Source of the DNA: CANKHA01 sp034668785
Lineage (GTDB): Bacteria > Pseudomonadota > Alphaproteobacteria > Rhizobiales > Xanthobacteraceae
Length of the DNA stretch: 35,616 bases
Reading direction: 5' to 3'
NCBI GenBank assembly: GCA_034668785.1
Contig: JAXDOS010000203.1
Coordinates: forward strand, 1-35,616
A program made the translations under genes and the position numbers. A model generated the notes under the pieces. It was not told the DNA's origin and searched no databases. It saw only the letters and a program-made list of their open reading frames with translations. This document shows positions 1-7,103 of this stretch, one piece after another. Numbering within the stretch: position 1 is the stretch's first letter; each line of letters begins with the position of its first letter.

Positions 1-53
1 ACCCCTCACCCGGCGCCTCACTTCGTTCGGCGCCACCCTCACCCACACGGGGA
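1..53. repeat. Intergenic palindromic repeat, partial at window edge
   Basis: This short stretch contains CCCCTCACCC at 2-11, an inverted repeat with GGCGCC arms around a short loop, and a second CCCTCACCC. The same CCCCTCACCC core followed by a GC-rich hairpin occurs at 19527-19550, so both sites look like one family of short palindromic elements. The left end may be cut by the window edge. It lies just upstream of tgt and could also end transcription from an unseen upstream gene. Confidence 0.5.
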
Positions 54-83
54 GTGGTAAACAAGACCGCGGCGCGCCCTACT

Positions 84-1223
84 ATGTCCGATATCTTTTC
101 CTTCTCTCTTAAAAAAACCGACGGCGCGGCGCGCCTGGGCGAAATCACGACGCCGCATGGTCGCATCGCCACGCCCGCCTTCATGCCGGTGGGGACGCAA
201 GCGACGGTGAAAGGGCTGAAGCCGGAAGACGTGCGTGCGACCGGCGCCGAGATCGTACTTGCCAACACCTATCACCTAATGCTGCGGCCCGGCGCGGAGC
301 AGGTCGCGGCGCTAGGCGGCCTGCACACATTCATGAACTGGCCACATCCGATCCTCACCGACTCCGGCGGCTTCCAGGTGATGTCGCTATCGGGACTGCG
401 CAAGCTCGACGAGAACGGCGTCACCTTCCGGTCGCATCTCGACGGCGCCATGTTCAACCTGACACCGGAACGCGCCATCGAAATCCAAAATTTGCTCGGC
501 GCCGACATCGTCATGCAGCTCGACGAATGCCTGAAACTGCCAGCGGTGCCCGCCGAGATCGAGCGCGCCATGCGGTTGTCGTTGCGCTGGGCGGAACGCA
601 GCAAGCGCGCTTTTGAAAGCGTGCCGGAGGGCCGCGCTTTGTTCGGCATCGTCCAAGGCGGTGACGACGCGCAGTTGCGCCTTGAAAGCGCGCATGCGCT
701 GATCGATATCGGCTTCGACGGCTATGCCATCGGCGGGCTCGCCGTCGGCGAGCCGCAGGAGGTGATGCTGGCCATGGTGGCGGACGTGGCGCCGGCGCTG
801 CCGGCAGATTACCCGCGCTATCTCATGGGCGTCGGCACGCCTGAGGACATTCTTGAAGCGGTGGCGCGTGGTGTCGACATGTTCGACTGCGTGATGCCGA
901 CCCGCAACGGCCGCCACGGCGTCGCCTTTAGCCGTTACGGCGCGATCAACCTGAAGAATGCGCGCCATGCGGCCGATAATCGTCCCATCGACGAAAGCAG
1001 CGCATGTCCCGCAGCGCGGGATTATTCGCGCGCCTACCTGCATCATTTGGTGAAGGCCAACGAGATGCTTGGCGCCATGCTGCTGTCGGCGATCAATCTG
1101 CATTATTACCAGGAACTGATGCAGGGCATTCGCGCTGCCATCACCGCGGGCCGGTTTGAGGACTTCCGCCGCAGCACAAAAGAGACTTGGACGCTCGGCG
1201 ATATTCCCGCTGTGGATGCGTGA
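84..1223 (+). CDS. tgt: Queuine tRNA-ribosyltransferase (Tgt)
   Basis: Tgt exchanges the wobble guanine of GUN-anticodon tRNAs for the queuosine precursor preQ1, in the cytoplasm. The ATG at 84 gives 379 aa beginning MSDIF, the usual family length; a GTG at 54 would add ten atypical residues. The general acid is D93 in TDSGGFQ and the nucleophile is D268 in DMFDCV. The tRNA-binding stretch PTRNGRHG and the YSRAYLHHL segment are also present. The C-terminal zinc site is unusual. Aligned with the Cys-Cys-Cys-His site of E. coli Tgt, only C308 is kept; the other positions are S306, A311 and I337. The TIM-barrel active site is otherwise intact, so the enzyme is probably active with an altered zinc-site fold. 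In many proteobacteria queA lies just upstream, which here would be outside the window. Confidence 0.95.
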   Translation: MSDIFSFSLKKTDGAARLGEITTPHGRIATPAFMPVGTQATVKGLKPEDVRATGAEIVLANTYHLMLRPGAEQVAALGGLHTFMNWPHPILTDSGGFQVMSLSGLRKLDENGVTFRSHLDGAMFNLTPERAIEIQNLLGADIVMQLDECLKLPAVPAEIERAMRLSLRWAERSKRAFESVPEGRALFGIVQGGDDAQLRLESAHALIDIGFDGYAIGGLAVGEPQEVMLAMVADVAPALPADYPRYLMGVGTPEDILEAVARGVDMFDCVMPTRNGRHGVAFSRYGAINLKNARHAADNRPIDESSACPAARDYSRAYLHHLVKANEMLGAMLLSAINLHYYQELMQGIRAAITAGRFEDFRRSTKETWTLGDIPAVDA

Positions 1224-1303
1224 GCCCGACGAAATTCCTGTTGTCACCCGCAGGAGCAGCGGCGGATACTAGAGCCAACAGAAAATACGTTAGGGAGCAC
1301 GCC

Positions 1304-2770
1304 ATGGAACAAAATGTCCGCTATGCCCGCGCGAAAATTGGCGCCGCCGGTCTGGTGATGGCTTCGAGTCTTTTGACGCTCGCCGCGCCGGTCGCGGCGC
1401 AGGTGCCGAAGATCGGCGATCCGCCGGAAGCCAGCAACATGCGCCTCGTCGGCTACAATGATCTGCAGGCGCGCAGCGCCTATCAGCCGACCGTGGTGCA
1501 CCAGGGCGACCGCTGGATTCTTTATGTCGGTCATCACGGCGGCACCGATGACATTCCAAAACCAATGAATACGATGACGGGGCAGGCCGAGTTCAACGGC
1601 ACCTCGGTAGTCGATGTCACCGACCCGAAGAATCCGAAATATCTCGCGCATATTCCGGCGCAGGAGGGCCTTTACGAAGGCGGCGGCGCGCAAATGGTGC
1701 GCGTGTGTTCCGGCGCGACGCTGCCCAAAGCCGACAAAAACAAGACCTATCTGCTGCGCACCTTCGGCAAAGCCGGACATGAGGTCTGGGACGTCACCGA
1801 ACCGGGCAAGCCGCAGATCGTCACGCGCATCGGGATCGGCAGCGTCAGAGATACGCATAAGAATGCCTGGGAATGCGATACCGGCATCGCCTATCTCATC
1901 TCCGCCATTCCTGGCTTCCGCACCCGCGCCATCGAGATTTATGATCTCAGCGATCCGGCGCATCCGGTGAAGATCCGCGACTTCGGCTTGGTCGGGCAGG
2001 AGCCAGGCGGCACCGGTCCCATTCCGACGCAAATACACGGCCCGATCTCTACCGGCGCAAAGGGCAACCGCGTCTATTTCGGTTACGGTACCAACAAGGC
2101 CGGCTATATGCAGATCGTCGACCGCGAGAAACTATTGAATGGGCCGAAGGAGCCGACGCCGGAAAATTTTCTTTATCCGCAAGTCGGCCGGCTCGACCTG
2201 ATGCCGACGGTCGGCGCGCATACCGCCTTGCCGCTGGGCAAAATAGCAATTCCTAATTTTGTCCACGACAAGTTCGGCAAAGAGCGAGACATGGTGATGA
2301 TCGTCAACGAAGAGACCGCCAATGAATGCGGCGAAGCGCGCAACATGGTGTGGTTCGCGGACGTGACCATCGAAGCGCATCCGATGATCGTCTCCAACTA
2401 TACGGTGCCGAGCGGCAATTTTTGCGAACGGGGAGGGCGCTTCGGTGCGCATTCCTCCAACGAAAACATGGGGCCGCCCTATTACGGCAAGCTCGCCTTC
2501 ATCACCTGGTTCAACGCCGGACTGCGCGTGCTCGATGTCCGCAATCCCTATCAGCCGAAGGAAGTCGCCTATTTCATTCCGCCGATCACGGCGGCGACCG
2601 ACAAGCGGTGCGTCAAGGCGGAAGGCGGGCCACGCTGCAAGGTGGCAATCCAGAGCAACAACGCCGAGACCGACGAGCGCGGCTACATCTATCTGGTGGA
2701 CCGTGCCAATACCGGCCTGCACATTCTTGAGCTCACAGGCGAGCCCCGGAGCATCGCCGGCTTGCAGTAG
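1304..2770 (+). CDS. Secreted LVIVD-repeat beta-propeller protein
   Basis: A 488-residue protein. The ATG at 1304 is preceded by a TAGGGAG ribosome site and opens a signal peptide (MEQNVRYARAK, then a hydrophobic stretch ending near PVAAQ), so export is likely. The body carries LVIVD-type blades with the x-D-V/L-x-D/N-P pattern: SVVDVTDPKNP, VWDVTEPGKP, IYDLSDPAHP and VLDVRNPYQP. Such repeats usually form surface or periplasmic beta-propellers. No catalytic residues could be assigned and the substrate or partner is unknown. Several cysteines in the mature part (for example in NECGEAR, NFCERGG, KRCVKAEGGPRCK) could form disulfides, which suits an exported protein. It follows tgt by 80 bp, but the strong ribosome site and unrelated role argue for its own control. 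Its stop lies 3 bp from the stop of the convergent monooxygenase. Confidence 0.8.
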   Translation: MEQNVRYARAKIGAAGLVMASSLLTLAAPVAAQVPKIGDPPEASNMRLVGYNDLQARSAYQPTVVHQGDRWILYVGHHGGTDDIPKPMNTMTGQAEFNGTSVVDVTDPKNPKYLAHIPAQEGLYEGGGAQMVRVCSGATLPKADKNKTYLLRTFGKAGHEVWDVTEPGKPQIVTRIGIGSVRDTHKNAWECDTGIAYLISAIPGFRTRAIEIYDLSDPAHPVKIRDFGLVGQEPGGTGPIPTQIHGPISTGAKGNRVYFGYGTNKAGYMQIVDREKLLNGPKEPTPENFLYPQVGRLDLMPTVGAHTALPLGKIAIPNFVHDKFGKERDMVMIVNEETANECGEARNMVWFADVTIEAHPMIVSNYTVPSGNFCERGGRFGAHSSNENMGPPYYGKLAFITWFNAGLRVLDVRNPYQPKEVAYFIPPITAATDKRCVKAEGGPRCKVAIQSNNAETDERGYIYLVDRANTGLHILELTGEPRSIAGLQ

Positions 2771-2773
2771 GGG

Positions 2774-3961
2774 TCAGATTCCGCCGTAAAGCCAGGCAAC
2801 GCCGTCATAGGCCTCGTCGGGCGTGCGGCCAGCGAACATCTGCGCACGCAATTCCGCCGCCACGCCGCGCGCGTGGTAGAACTCGCCATAGACGCGGGCC
2901 ATGATCTGCACCCGACCGGTGCGCAGATAACGCGCGTCCTGATAGGCCTCGAAGGCGGCGGGCAGGTTGTCGGGCGTCGCTGCCACCTTCTCCGCCAGCA
3001 CAACCGCATCCTCGACGGCCATGCAGGCGCCCTGCGCCAGATATTGCAGCATCGGATGCGCGGCGTCGCCGAGCAGCGTGATGCGGCCTTTGCTCCAGTT
3101 CTTGATCGGTTCGCGGTCGCATAAGACCCAAAACTTCCAGACGTCGATCCGCTCCAACAGCCGCAACACTTCCGGGCGCTGGCCCTTGAAGTGCTCCATC
3201 AGCAGCGAGGCGTCCCCCTCGGTATTCCAGCCTTCGACGTAGCGATCGGAGTGGAAGACAGCGACGAGGTTATACAATTCGCCGCGGCGCAAGGGATAAT
3301 GGACAAAGTGCGTGCGCGGTCCGGCCCAGAGCACCACGTCCGCCTGCCACAAATCTTCCGGCACCTCGTCGCGGCGCAGCACCGCGCGATAGGCGATGTG
3401 ACCGGAAACCCGCGGCGCGCCATCGCCCACGAGCTTCTCGCGGATTTTCGACCACAATCCATCGCAAGCGATCAGCGCGCGGCCTTCGATCCGCTCGCCG
3501 CCTTGGAGAGTGGCGGTGACCTTGTTGCCGTCATCCTCGACGTCGTCGACGCGGCGGTTGTTTTCCAGCGTGACGAGTTTGTTGTCTTCGCAGGCGTGCA
3601 GGAAGACCGCGTGGATGTCCGCCCGATGTGTGACGGCGTAGGGCTCGTGGAAACGCGCCGAGAATGCCTTGTCGAGAGGAATTCGGGTCACGAGCTTCCC
3701 GGTCAGCGCATCGCGCATTTCCATCCCGCCCGGACGCCAGGCGTCGGCCAATACCGCGTCTTTGAGGGCTATGCGTTCGAGGGCGCGAAAGATGTTCGGC
3801 GCCAGCTGGATTCCCGCGCCGACCTCGCGAAACTCAGGGGCTTGTTCGAGGACACGAACGGGAAATCCTCGTAGTGCCAGCGCATGGGCGGTCACCAAGC
3901 CGCCAATGCCTCCGCCCACAATCAGGAACGGCAGATCATGACCGTTCGACCCTGCCACCAC
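2774..3961 (-). CDS. FAD-dependent aromatic monooxygenase, 3-hydroxybenzoate 6-hydroxylase-like
   Basis: A 395-residue class A flavoprotein monooxygenase. The N-terminal dinucleotide-binding motif is VGGGIGG (residues 15-21), the middle DG motif is ACDGLWSKIR, and the FAD-ribityl GD motif is LLGDAAHPMLQYLAQGA. The LQYLAQGA ending, rather than PHQGAGA, resembles 3-hydroxybenzoate 6-hydroxylases more than classical salicylate hydroxylases. The likely reaction is NAD(P)H-dependent ring hydroxylation of a small aromatic acid. The substrate is inferred, and no ring-cleavage gene lies nearby to confirm a pathway. The start is a GTG supported by an AGGGAG ribosome site a few bases upstream on the minus strand. 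No transcriptional regulator is adjacent. Confidence 0.8.
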   Translation of the reverse strand: MVAGSNGHDLPFLIVGGGIGGLVTAHALALRGFPVRVLEQAPEFREVGAGIQLAPNIFRALERIALKDAVLADAWRPGGMEMRDALTGKLVTRIPLDKAFSARFHEPYAVTHRADIHAVFLHACEDNKLVTLENNRRVDDVEDDGNKVTATLQGGERIEGRALIACDGLWSKIREKLVGDGAPRVSGHIAYRAVLRRDEVPEDLWQADVVLWAGPRTHFVHYPLRRGELYNLVAVFHSDRYVEGWNTEGDASLLMEHFKGQRPEVLRLLERIDVWKFWVLCDREPIKNWSKGRITLLGDAAHPMLQYLAQGACMAVEDAVVLAEKVAATPDNLPAAFEAYQDARYLRTGRVQIMARVYGEFYHARGVAAELRAQMFAGRTPDEAYDGVAWLYGGI

Positions 3962-4046
3962 CCACTCCCTTATATGCGCTCAAATGTCCCGGCGCTGTTC
4001 TAGCGTGAAGCAAAACCCCGCGTCTACGGACGAACGCGTGCAGAAA

Positions 4047-4083
4047 CATTTCGGGCCAGGTTCGGCGAACCCGGCCCGAAATG
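4047..4083 (-). terminator. Strong hairpin downstream of zinc-ribbon gene
   Basis: Two 16-base arms (4047-4062 and 4068-4083) pair with a single mismatch around the 5-base loop CGGCG. Read on the minus strand it follows the zinc-ribbon gene stop by 23 bases and is followed by TTTCTG, a short U-rich tail. It probably ends that transcript before the monooxygenase gene. The weak tail leaves room for another role. Confidence 0.55.
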
Positions 4084-4106
4084 CTGCGAATTTGGTGAGG
4101 TTTGGA

Positions 4107-4334
4107 CTAGGCGGGCTGAGGAGATTCCACCAGCGGCGCGTTGCCGGGCATCTTGACTGCCGTGTGGAACTGTTGGCCACAGTCGCCGCACTCCCAGAAG
4201 TGGCGGACCTGCCCTTCGCTGATGAATTCGGAAGCTTCGGCGGTCAGCAGCGATTGGCCGCAACGCGGACAGCTTGGGACGCCTAGATATCTGCGAAACT
4301 CGAACGCGAGGGGCACTACGCTATGGGAATTCAT
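4107..4334 (-). CDS. Small double-CxxC zinc-ribbon protein
   Basis: A 75-residue protein of unknown function with two CxxC knuckles (C22-P-R-C25 and C49-G-D-C52) separated by 23 residues, the layout of a treble-clef or ribbon zinc site. The segment between them, SEFISEGQVRHFWEC, is compatible with the central strands of a ribbon. The start is supported by an AGAGGAG ribosome site 6 bases upstream. It is probably cytoplasmic, as no signal peptide or membrane segment is seen. It appears monocistronic, with a strong hairpin after its stop. Zinc ribbons of this size may bind nucleic acid or protein; which applies here cannot be told. Confidence 0.75.
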   Translation of the reverse strand: MNSHSVVPLAFEFRRYLGVPSCPRCGQSLLTAEASEFISEGQVRHFWECGDCGQQFHTAVKMPGNAPLVESPQPA

Positions 4335-4522
4335 GGCAAGCTCCTCTGTCGTCTATTGCGACTTCTTCGACCCTAGAGGCGCACTATGGCAGAGACGCGA
4401 CACGATCATGAAAGTCTTGTGTTCTAAAAGTTAATCAAGCGAGCAGGCGACACTGGGCATTTAGCTCAAGCGTGTCGGGAACATAGTCTCCGGATTTGGG
4501 TTAAATTGAATCGGAGTGGACC

Positions 4523-4795
4523 ATGCGGCCTCTCATATTGCTGACGGCTCTCGTTGGGATGGGGCTGATCGACGCGCAACACGTTGCCAAAGCCGCACCG
4601 TATTGCTTCGAATGGGAAGGCGAGACCGATTGCGCCTATTACACGCTACGCCAATGTCTCGCTACCAAGAGCGGGGTAGGCGGCCGTTGTCATGAAAACC
4701 TTTTTATGACGCGCGCTCAGTCTTATGGTTCTCGACGGCAGCCCGGAAATTGCACGGCCTATTTACGGCACGGCCGGTCGGGCCGCTGCCGCTGA
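4523..4795 (+). CDS. DUF3551-like small secreted cysteine-rich protein
   Basis: A 90-residue protein with an N-terminal hydrophobic signal (MRPLILLTALVGMGLIDA, cleavage likely near AKA-APY) and a mature part with six cysteines (C28, C37, C45, C56, C77, C89). The spacing and the pattern YCFEWEGETDCAYYTLRQC followed by SGVGGRCHEN resemble the DUF3551 family, short exported proteins common in Bradyrhizobium and relatives. Their function is unknown. A GGAG ribosome site lies 7 bases before the ATG. It stands alone between the divergent zinc-ribbon gene and the phosphatase-like gene. Confidence 0.7.
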   Translation: MRPLILLTALVGMGLIDAQHVAKAAPYCFEWEGETDCAYYTLRQCLATKSGVGGRCHENLFMTRAQSYGSRRQPGNCTAYLRHGRSGRCR

Positions 4796-4900
4796 CCCGC
4801 CACGTGTCGCCTAGCCCTGCATGCATTTCTGGACGCTACAAAAATCCTTGGACTACAGGCAAAATCGATTGCAGTTCGCGGCAACTCGTAATTAGCTAAA

Positions 4901-4916
4901 CGCGCCCATCGGCGCG
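4901..4916 (+). terminator. Short GC hairpin after the DUF3551-like gene
   Basis: A 6-base perfect stem, CGCGCC/GGCGCG, with the loop CATC. It lies between the DUF3551-like gene and the phosphatase-like gene and is followed by CCAAATTTCC, so there is no clean U-tract. It could weakly end the upstream transcript or sit in the leader of the next gene. Confidence 0.25.
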
Positions 4917-4945
4917 CCAAATTTCCATCATGTGAGACGCATTCC

Positions 4946-5644
4946 ATGAATGACTACAGCACGCTGCGCTACGTCGACAATGTCGGTCAGAATTTCTTGT
5001 TTCGCGGCGGCATGCCCACCGATGATAGTGGGAATTTCGACTATCCGGGGCTTACCGCGGCCATTGCAAAATCAGCCTCGCCGGTGCCGGTGCCGTCGTC
5101 CTATTATCTCATCGACATCAGCCTGCTGCACCCGAACGAAACGACGGAGCTCGAGGCGGAGCTGAGATTTTTCTACAATGGCTCGCCATCCGGCCAACTT
5201 AACCTATGGGACACTAACGGCACATCGCGCTGCTATTTTCAGACCGACCCGATCGAACGCGACTATCTTGCCGCGCAGCTCGATCAGTGGCTCGACGATC
5301 CCTTGATTTGGCGTGTTGCCACGCTGCGCAATTGGCTTGAGACTTCCCAGCTTCCGGCTCCAGCGCCCCCTGGCGTTCCACTGTTATTCTACGTGCACTG
5401 CGATGGCGGTTGCGATCGCACGGCCGAGCTGATCGGCGCCTATCGGCTGCGCTACATGGGCGACTCCTGGTCGGCGATGTGGAACGACCAGCCCTGCCAT
5501 CGGCCTTTAGGCTGCAACAATTATCGCGCGCTGCAGTGGTATGCCTTCTGGCTGAATGCGACCATGGGATTTAAGCTCTCCGGCATGGGAGAAGATGGCG
5601 GCTGCTTCGATCCCAGCGGGCCGCATAAAGCGTGTTCGCCGTAA
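4946..5644 (+). CDS. CX5R protein tyrosine/dual-specificity phosphatase-like protein
   Basis: A 232-residue protein, probably cytoplasmic because no signal peptide or membrane segment is seen. It carries a cysteine-phosphatase P-loop: H151-C152, five residues (DGGCD), then R158-T159, preceded by a hydrophobic strand (PLLFYV). This is the HCX5R(S/T) signature of protein tyrosine and dual-specificity phosphatases. The N-terminal part contains NVGQNFLFRGGMP, which resembles the segment ahead of the first strand in phosphatases of this fold. A general-acid aspartate could be in the DPIERDY or QWLDDPL segments, but this is not certain. The gene ends 6 bp before the 3' end of the convergent tRNA-Lys gene. 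The ribosome site is weak. I do not recognise a named family; the phosphatase call rests on the P-loop. Confidence 0.6.
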   Translation: MNDYSTLRYVDNVGQNFLFRGGMPTDDSGNFDYPGLTAAIAKSASPVPVPSSYYLIDISLLHPNETTELEAELRFFYNGSPSGQLNLWDTNGTSRCYFQTDPIERDYLAAQLDQWLDDPLIWRVATLRNWLETSQLPAPAPPGVPLLFYVHCDGGCDRTAELIGAYRLRYMGDSWSAMWNDQPCHRPLGCNNYRALQWYAFWLNATMGFKLSGMGEDGGCFDPSGPHKACSP

Positions 5645-5650
5645 CCGATT

Positions 5651-5726
5651 TGGTGAGCGCGCTGGGACTCGAACCCAGGACCACCTGATTAAAAGTCAGG
5701 TGCTCTACCAACTGAGCTACGCGCTC
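5651..5726 (-). tRNA. tRNA-Lys (anticodon TTT)
   Basis: Read on the minus strand this folds as a complete cloverleaf: a 7-bp acceptor stem GAGCGCG/CGCGCTC, a D-arm GCTC-AGTTGGTA-GAGC, an anticodon stem CCTGA/TCAGG with loop CTTTTAA (anticodon TTT), and a T-arm CTGGG-TTCGAGT-CCCAG. Discriminator A and an encoded CCA follow. It reads AAA/AAG lysine codons. No intron or mismatch is visible. Confidence 0.97.
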
Positions 5727-5736
5727 TCCGGGCCGT

Positions 5737-5765
5737 GGTTTAGGGGCGGCTTCGGGCACGGTCAA
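5737..5765 (-). promoter_or_regulatory. Predicted tRNA-Lys promoter
   Basis: On the minus strand TTGACC (5760-5765) lies 17 bases upstream of TAAACC (5737-5742), about 10 bases before the mature tRNA 5' end. The -35 box is near consensus and the spacing is ideal. The -10 box is weak, so confidence is moderate. Confidence 0.45.
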
Positions 5766-5867
5766 TAGCCGCGCCACGGGCCTCGCAACCCGGCTGCCAT
5801 TTGCTAGACTAGGCAGGCGGCATCGGCGAATGCGCCGGATTTGCCGCCTGAACCAAGGCTAGTTCCG

Positions 5868-7040
5868 ATGCCAATCGTCAACCGCGTCGCCGATCTGCAT
5901 GACGAAATCACCGGCTGGCGCCGCGATCTCCATGCGCATCCGGAGCTGCTCTACGACGTTCATCGCACCGCCGCGAGTGTTGCCGAGAAGCTTAAAGCAT
6001 TCGGCTGCGACGAGGTGGCGACTGGTATCGGCCGCACCGGTGTCGTCGGCGTGATCCGCGGCAGCAGGCGGAGCGCGGACGCTGGGCGGGTGATCGGCCT
6101 GCGCGCCGACATGGATGCGCTGCCGATCGAGGAAGCGACTAACGCGCCCTACAAGTCAACCAACCCCGGCAAGATGCATGCCTGCGGCCATGACGGCCAC
6201 ACGGCGATGCTGCTCGGCGCGGCAAAATACCTGGCGGAGACGCGAAATTTCGCCGGAACCGCGATCCTGATCTTCCAGCCGGCGGAAGAGGGCGGGGCCG
6301 GCGCCAAGGCGATGATCGACGACGGCCTGCTCGATCGCTTCGGTATCGCGGAAGTGTATGGGATGCATAATTATCCCGGCATGCCCGTCGGGAAATTCTC
6401 CATCCGGCCGGGTGCGCAGATGGCCGCCGCCGATAGCGTGACGATTGACATCGAAGGTGTCGGCGGCCACGCGGCGCGGCCGCATCGCGGAGTCGATCCC
6501 GTGCTCGTCGGCGCGCAGATCATCAACCAGATCCAATCGATTGTCGCGCGGAGCGTCGATCCGCTGGAAGCCGCCGTGGTCTCGATTTGCATATTCCAGG
6601 CGGGCACGGCGGAAAACGTCATTCCGCAGACCGCGCGTTTGCGCGGAACGGCGCGGAGCCTGACGCCGCAGGTTCAGAATTTGCTAGAAGCGCGCCTGCG
6701 CGCCGTCGTCGAAGGCACCGCCAAAGCGCATGGGGCGACAGCCAAGCTGACCTATACCCGCGGCTACCCTGTCACGCGCAATCACGAGCGGCAGACAGCC
6801 TTCGCTGCTTCAGTGGCGTCGGAAGTTGTCGGTAGCCATGCGGTGAATGTGAATATGGCGCCGGTGATGGGCGCGGAGGATTTCTCTTTCATGCTGGAAG
6901 CGCGGCCGGGCGCTTTTATCTTCGTCGGCAATGGCGACAGCGCGGGGCTGCATCACCCGGCCTATGATTTCAATGACGAAGCGATTCCGGTGGGGACTTC
7001 TTACTGGGTGCGGCTGGTGGAGACGGCGCTTGCCGGGTGA
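5868..7040 (+). CDS. M20 family metallo-amidohydrolase (hippurate/N-acyl amino acid hydrolase type)
   Basis: A 390-residue cytoplasmic zinc amidohydrolase of the M20D group, which cleaves N-acyl amino acids such as hippurate or indole-acetyl conjugates to acid and amino acid. Metal-site motifs are HACGHDGHTAMLLG (Cys and His ligands), QPAEEGGAGA (catalytic and ligand Glu pair), YGMHNYPG, and a C-terminal GLHHPAYDFND with the last His. The lid domain, with EGVGGHAARPHRGVDP, is present. The ATG at 5868 is chosen because it opens the conserved MPIVNRVADLHDEITGWRRDLHAHPEL start, with AAGG about 10 bases upstream; an upstream start at 5841 adds nine poorly fitting residues. The substrate cannot be told from sequence. 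It is convergent with the aldehyde dehydrogenase. Confidence 0.88.
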   Translation: MPIVNRVADLHDEITGWRRDLHAHPELLYDVHRTAASVAEKLKAFGCDEVATGIGRTGVVGVIRGSRRSADAGRVIGLRADMDALPIEEATNAPYKSTNPGKMHACGHDGHTAMLLGAAKYLAETRNFAGTAILIFQPAEEGGAGAKAMIDDGLLDRFGIAEVYGMHNYPGMPVGKFSIRPGAQMAAADSVTIDIEGVGGHAARPHRGVDPVLVGAQIINQIQSIVARSVDPLEAAVVSICIFQAGTAENVIPQTARLRGTARSLTPQVQNLLEARLRAVVEGTAKAHGATAKLTYTRGYPVTRNHERQTAFAASVASEVVGSHAVNVNMAPVMGAEDFSFMLEARPGAFIFVGNGDSAGLHHPAYDFNDEAIPVGTSYWVRLVETALAG

Positions 7041-7057
7041 GTAGCGCTCCGTCGTCA

Positions 7058-7078
7058 TGCCCGGCCTCGTGCCGGGCA
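7058..7078. terminator. Palindromic stem-loop between convergent genes
   Basis: TGCCCGGC (7058-7065) and GCCGGGCA (7071-7078) form a perfect 8-bp stem around CTCGT, between the stops of the amidohydrolase and the aldehyde dehydrogenase. The GTCATGCCCGGC...GCCGGGCA type is a common intergenic palindrome in Bradyrhizobium-like genomes and may act as a bidirectional terminator. No U-tract is present on either side. Confidence 0.45.
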
Positions 7079-7103
7079 CAACGAACTCAGTTGGTTGGAT
7101 CAG

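Noticed and set aside
387..1247. A 286-codon minus-strand open frame over tgt
   Set aside because: It lies opposite well-conserved Tgt motifs and shows no recognisable features.
3980..4180. A 66-codon minus-strand frame overlapping the zinc-ribbon gene
   Set aside because: It runs through the strong hairpin at 4047-4083 and overlaps the better supported zinc-ribbon frame.
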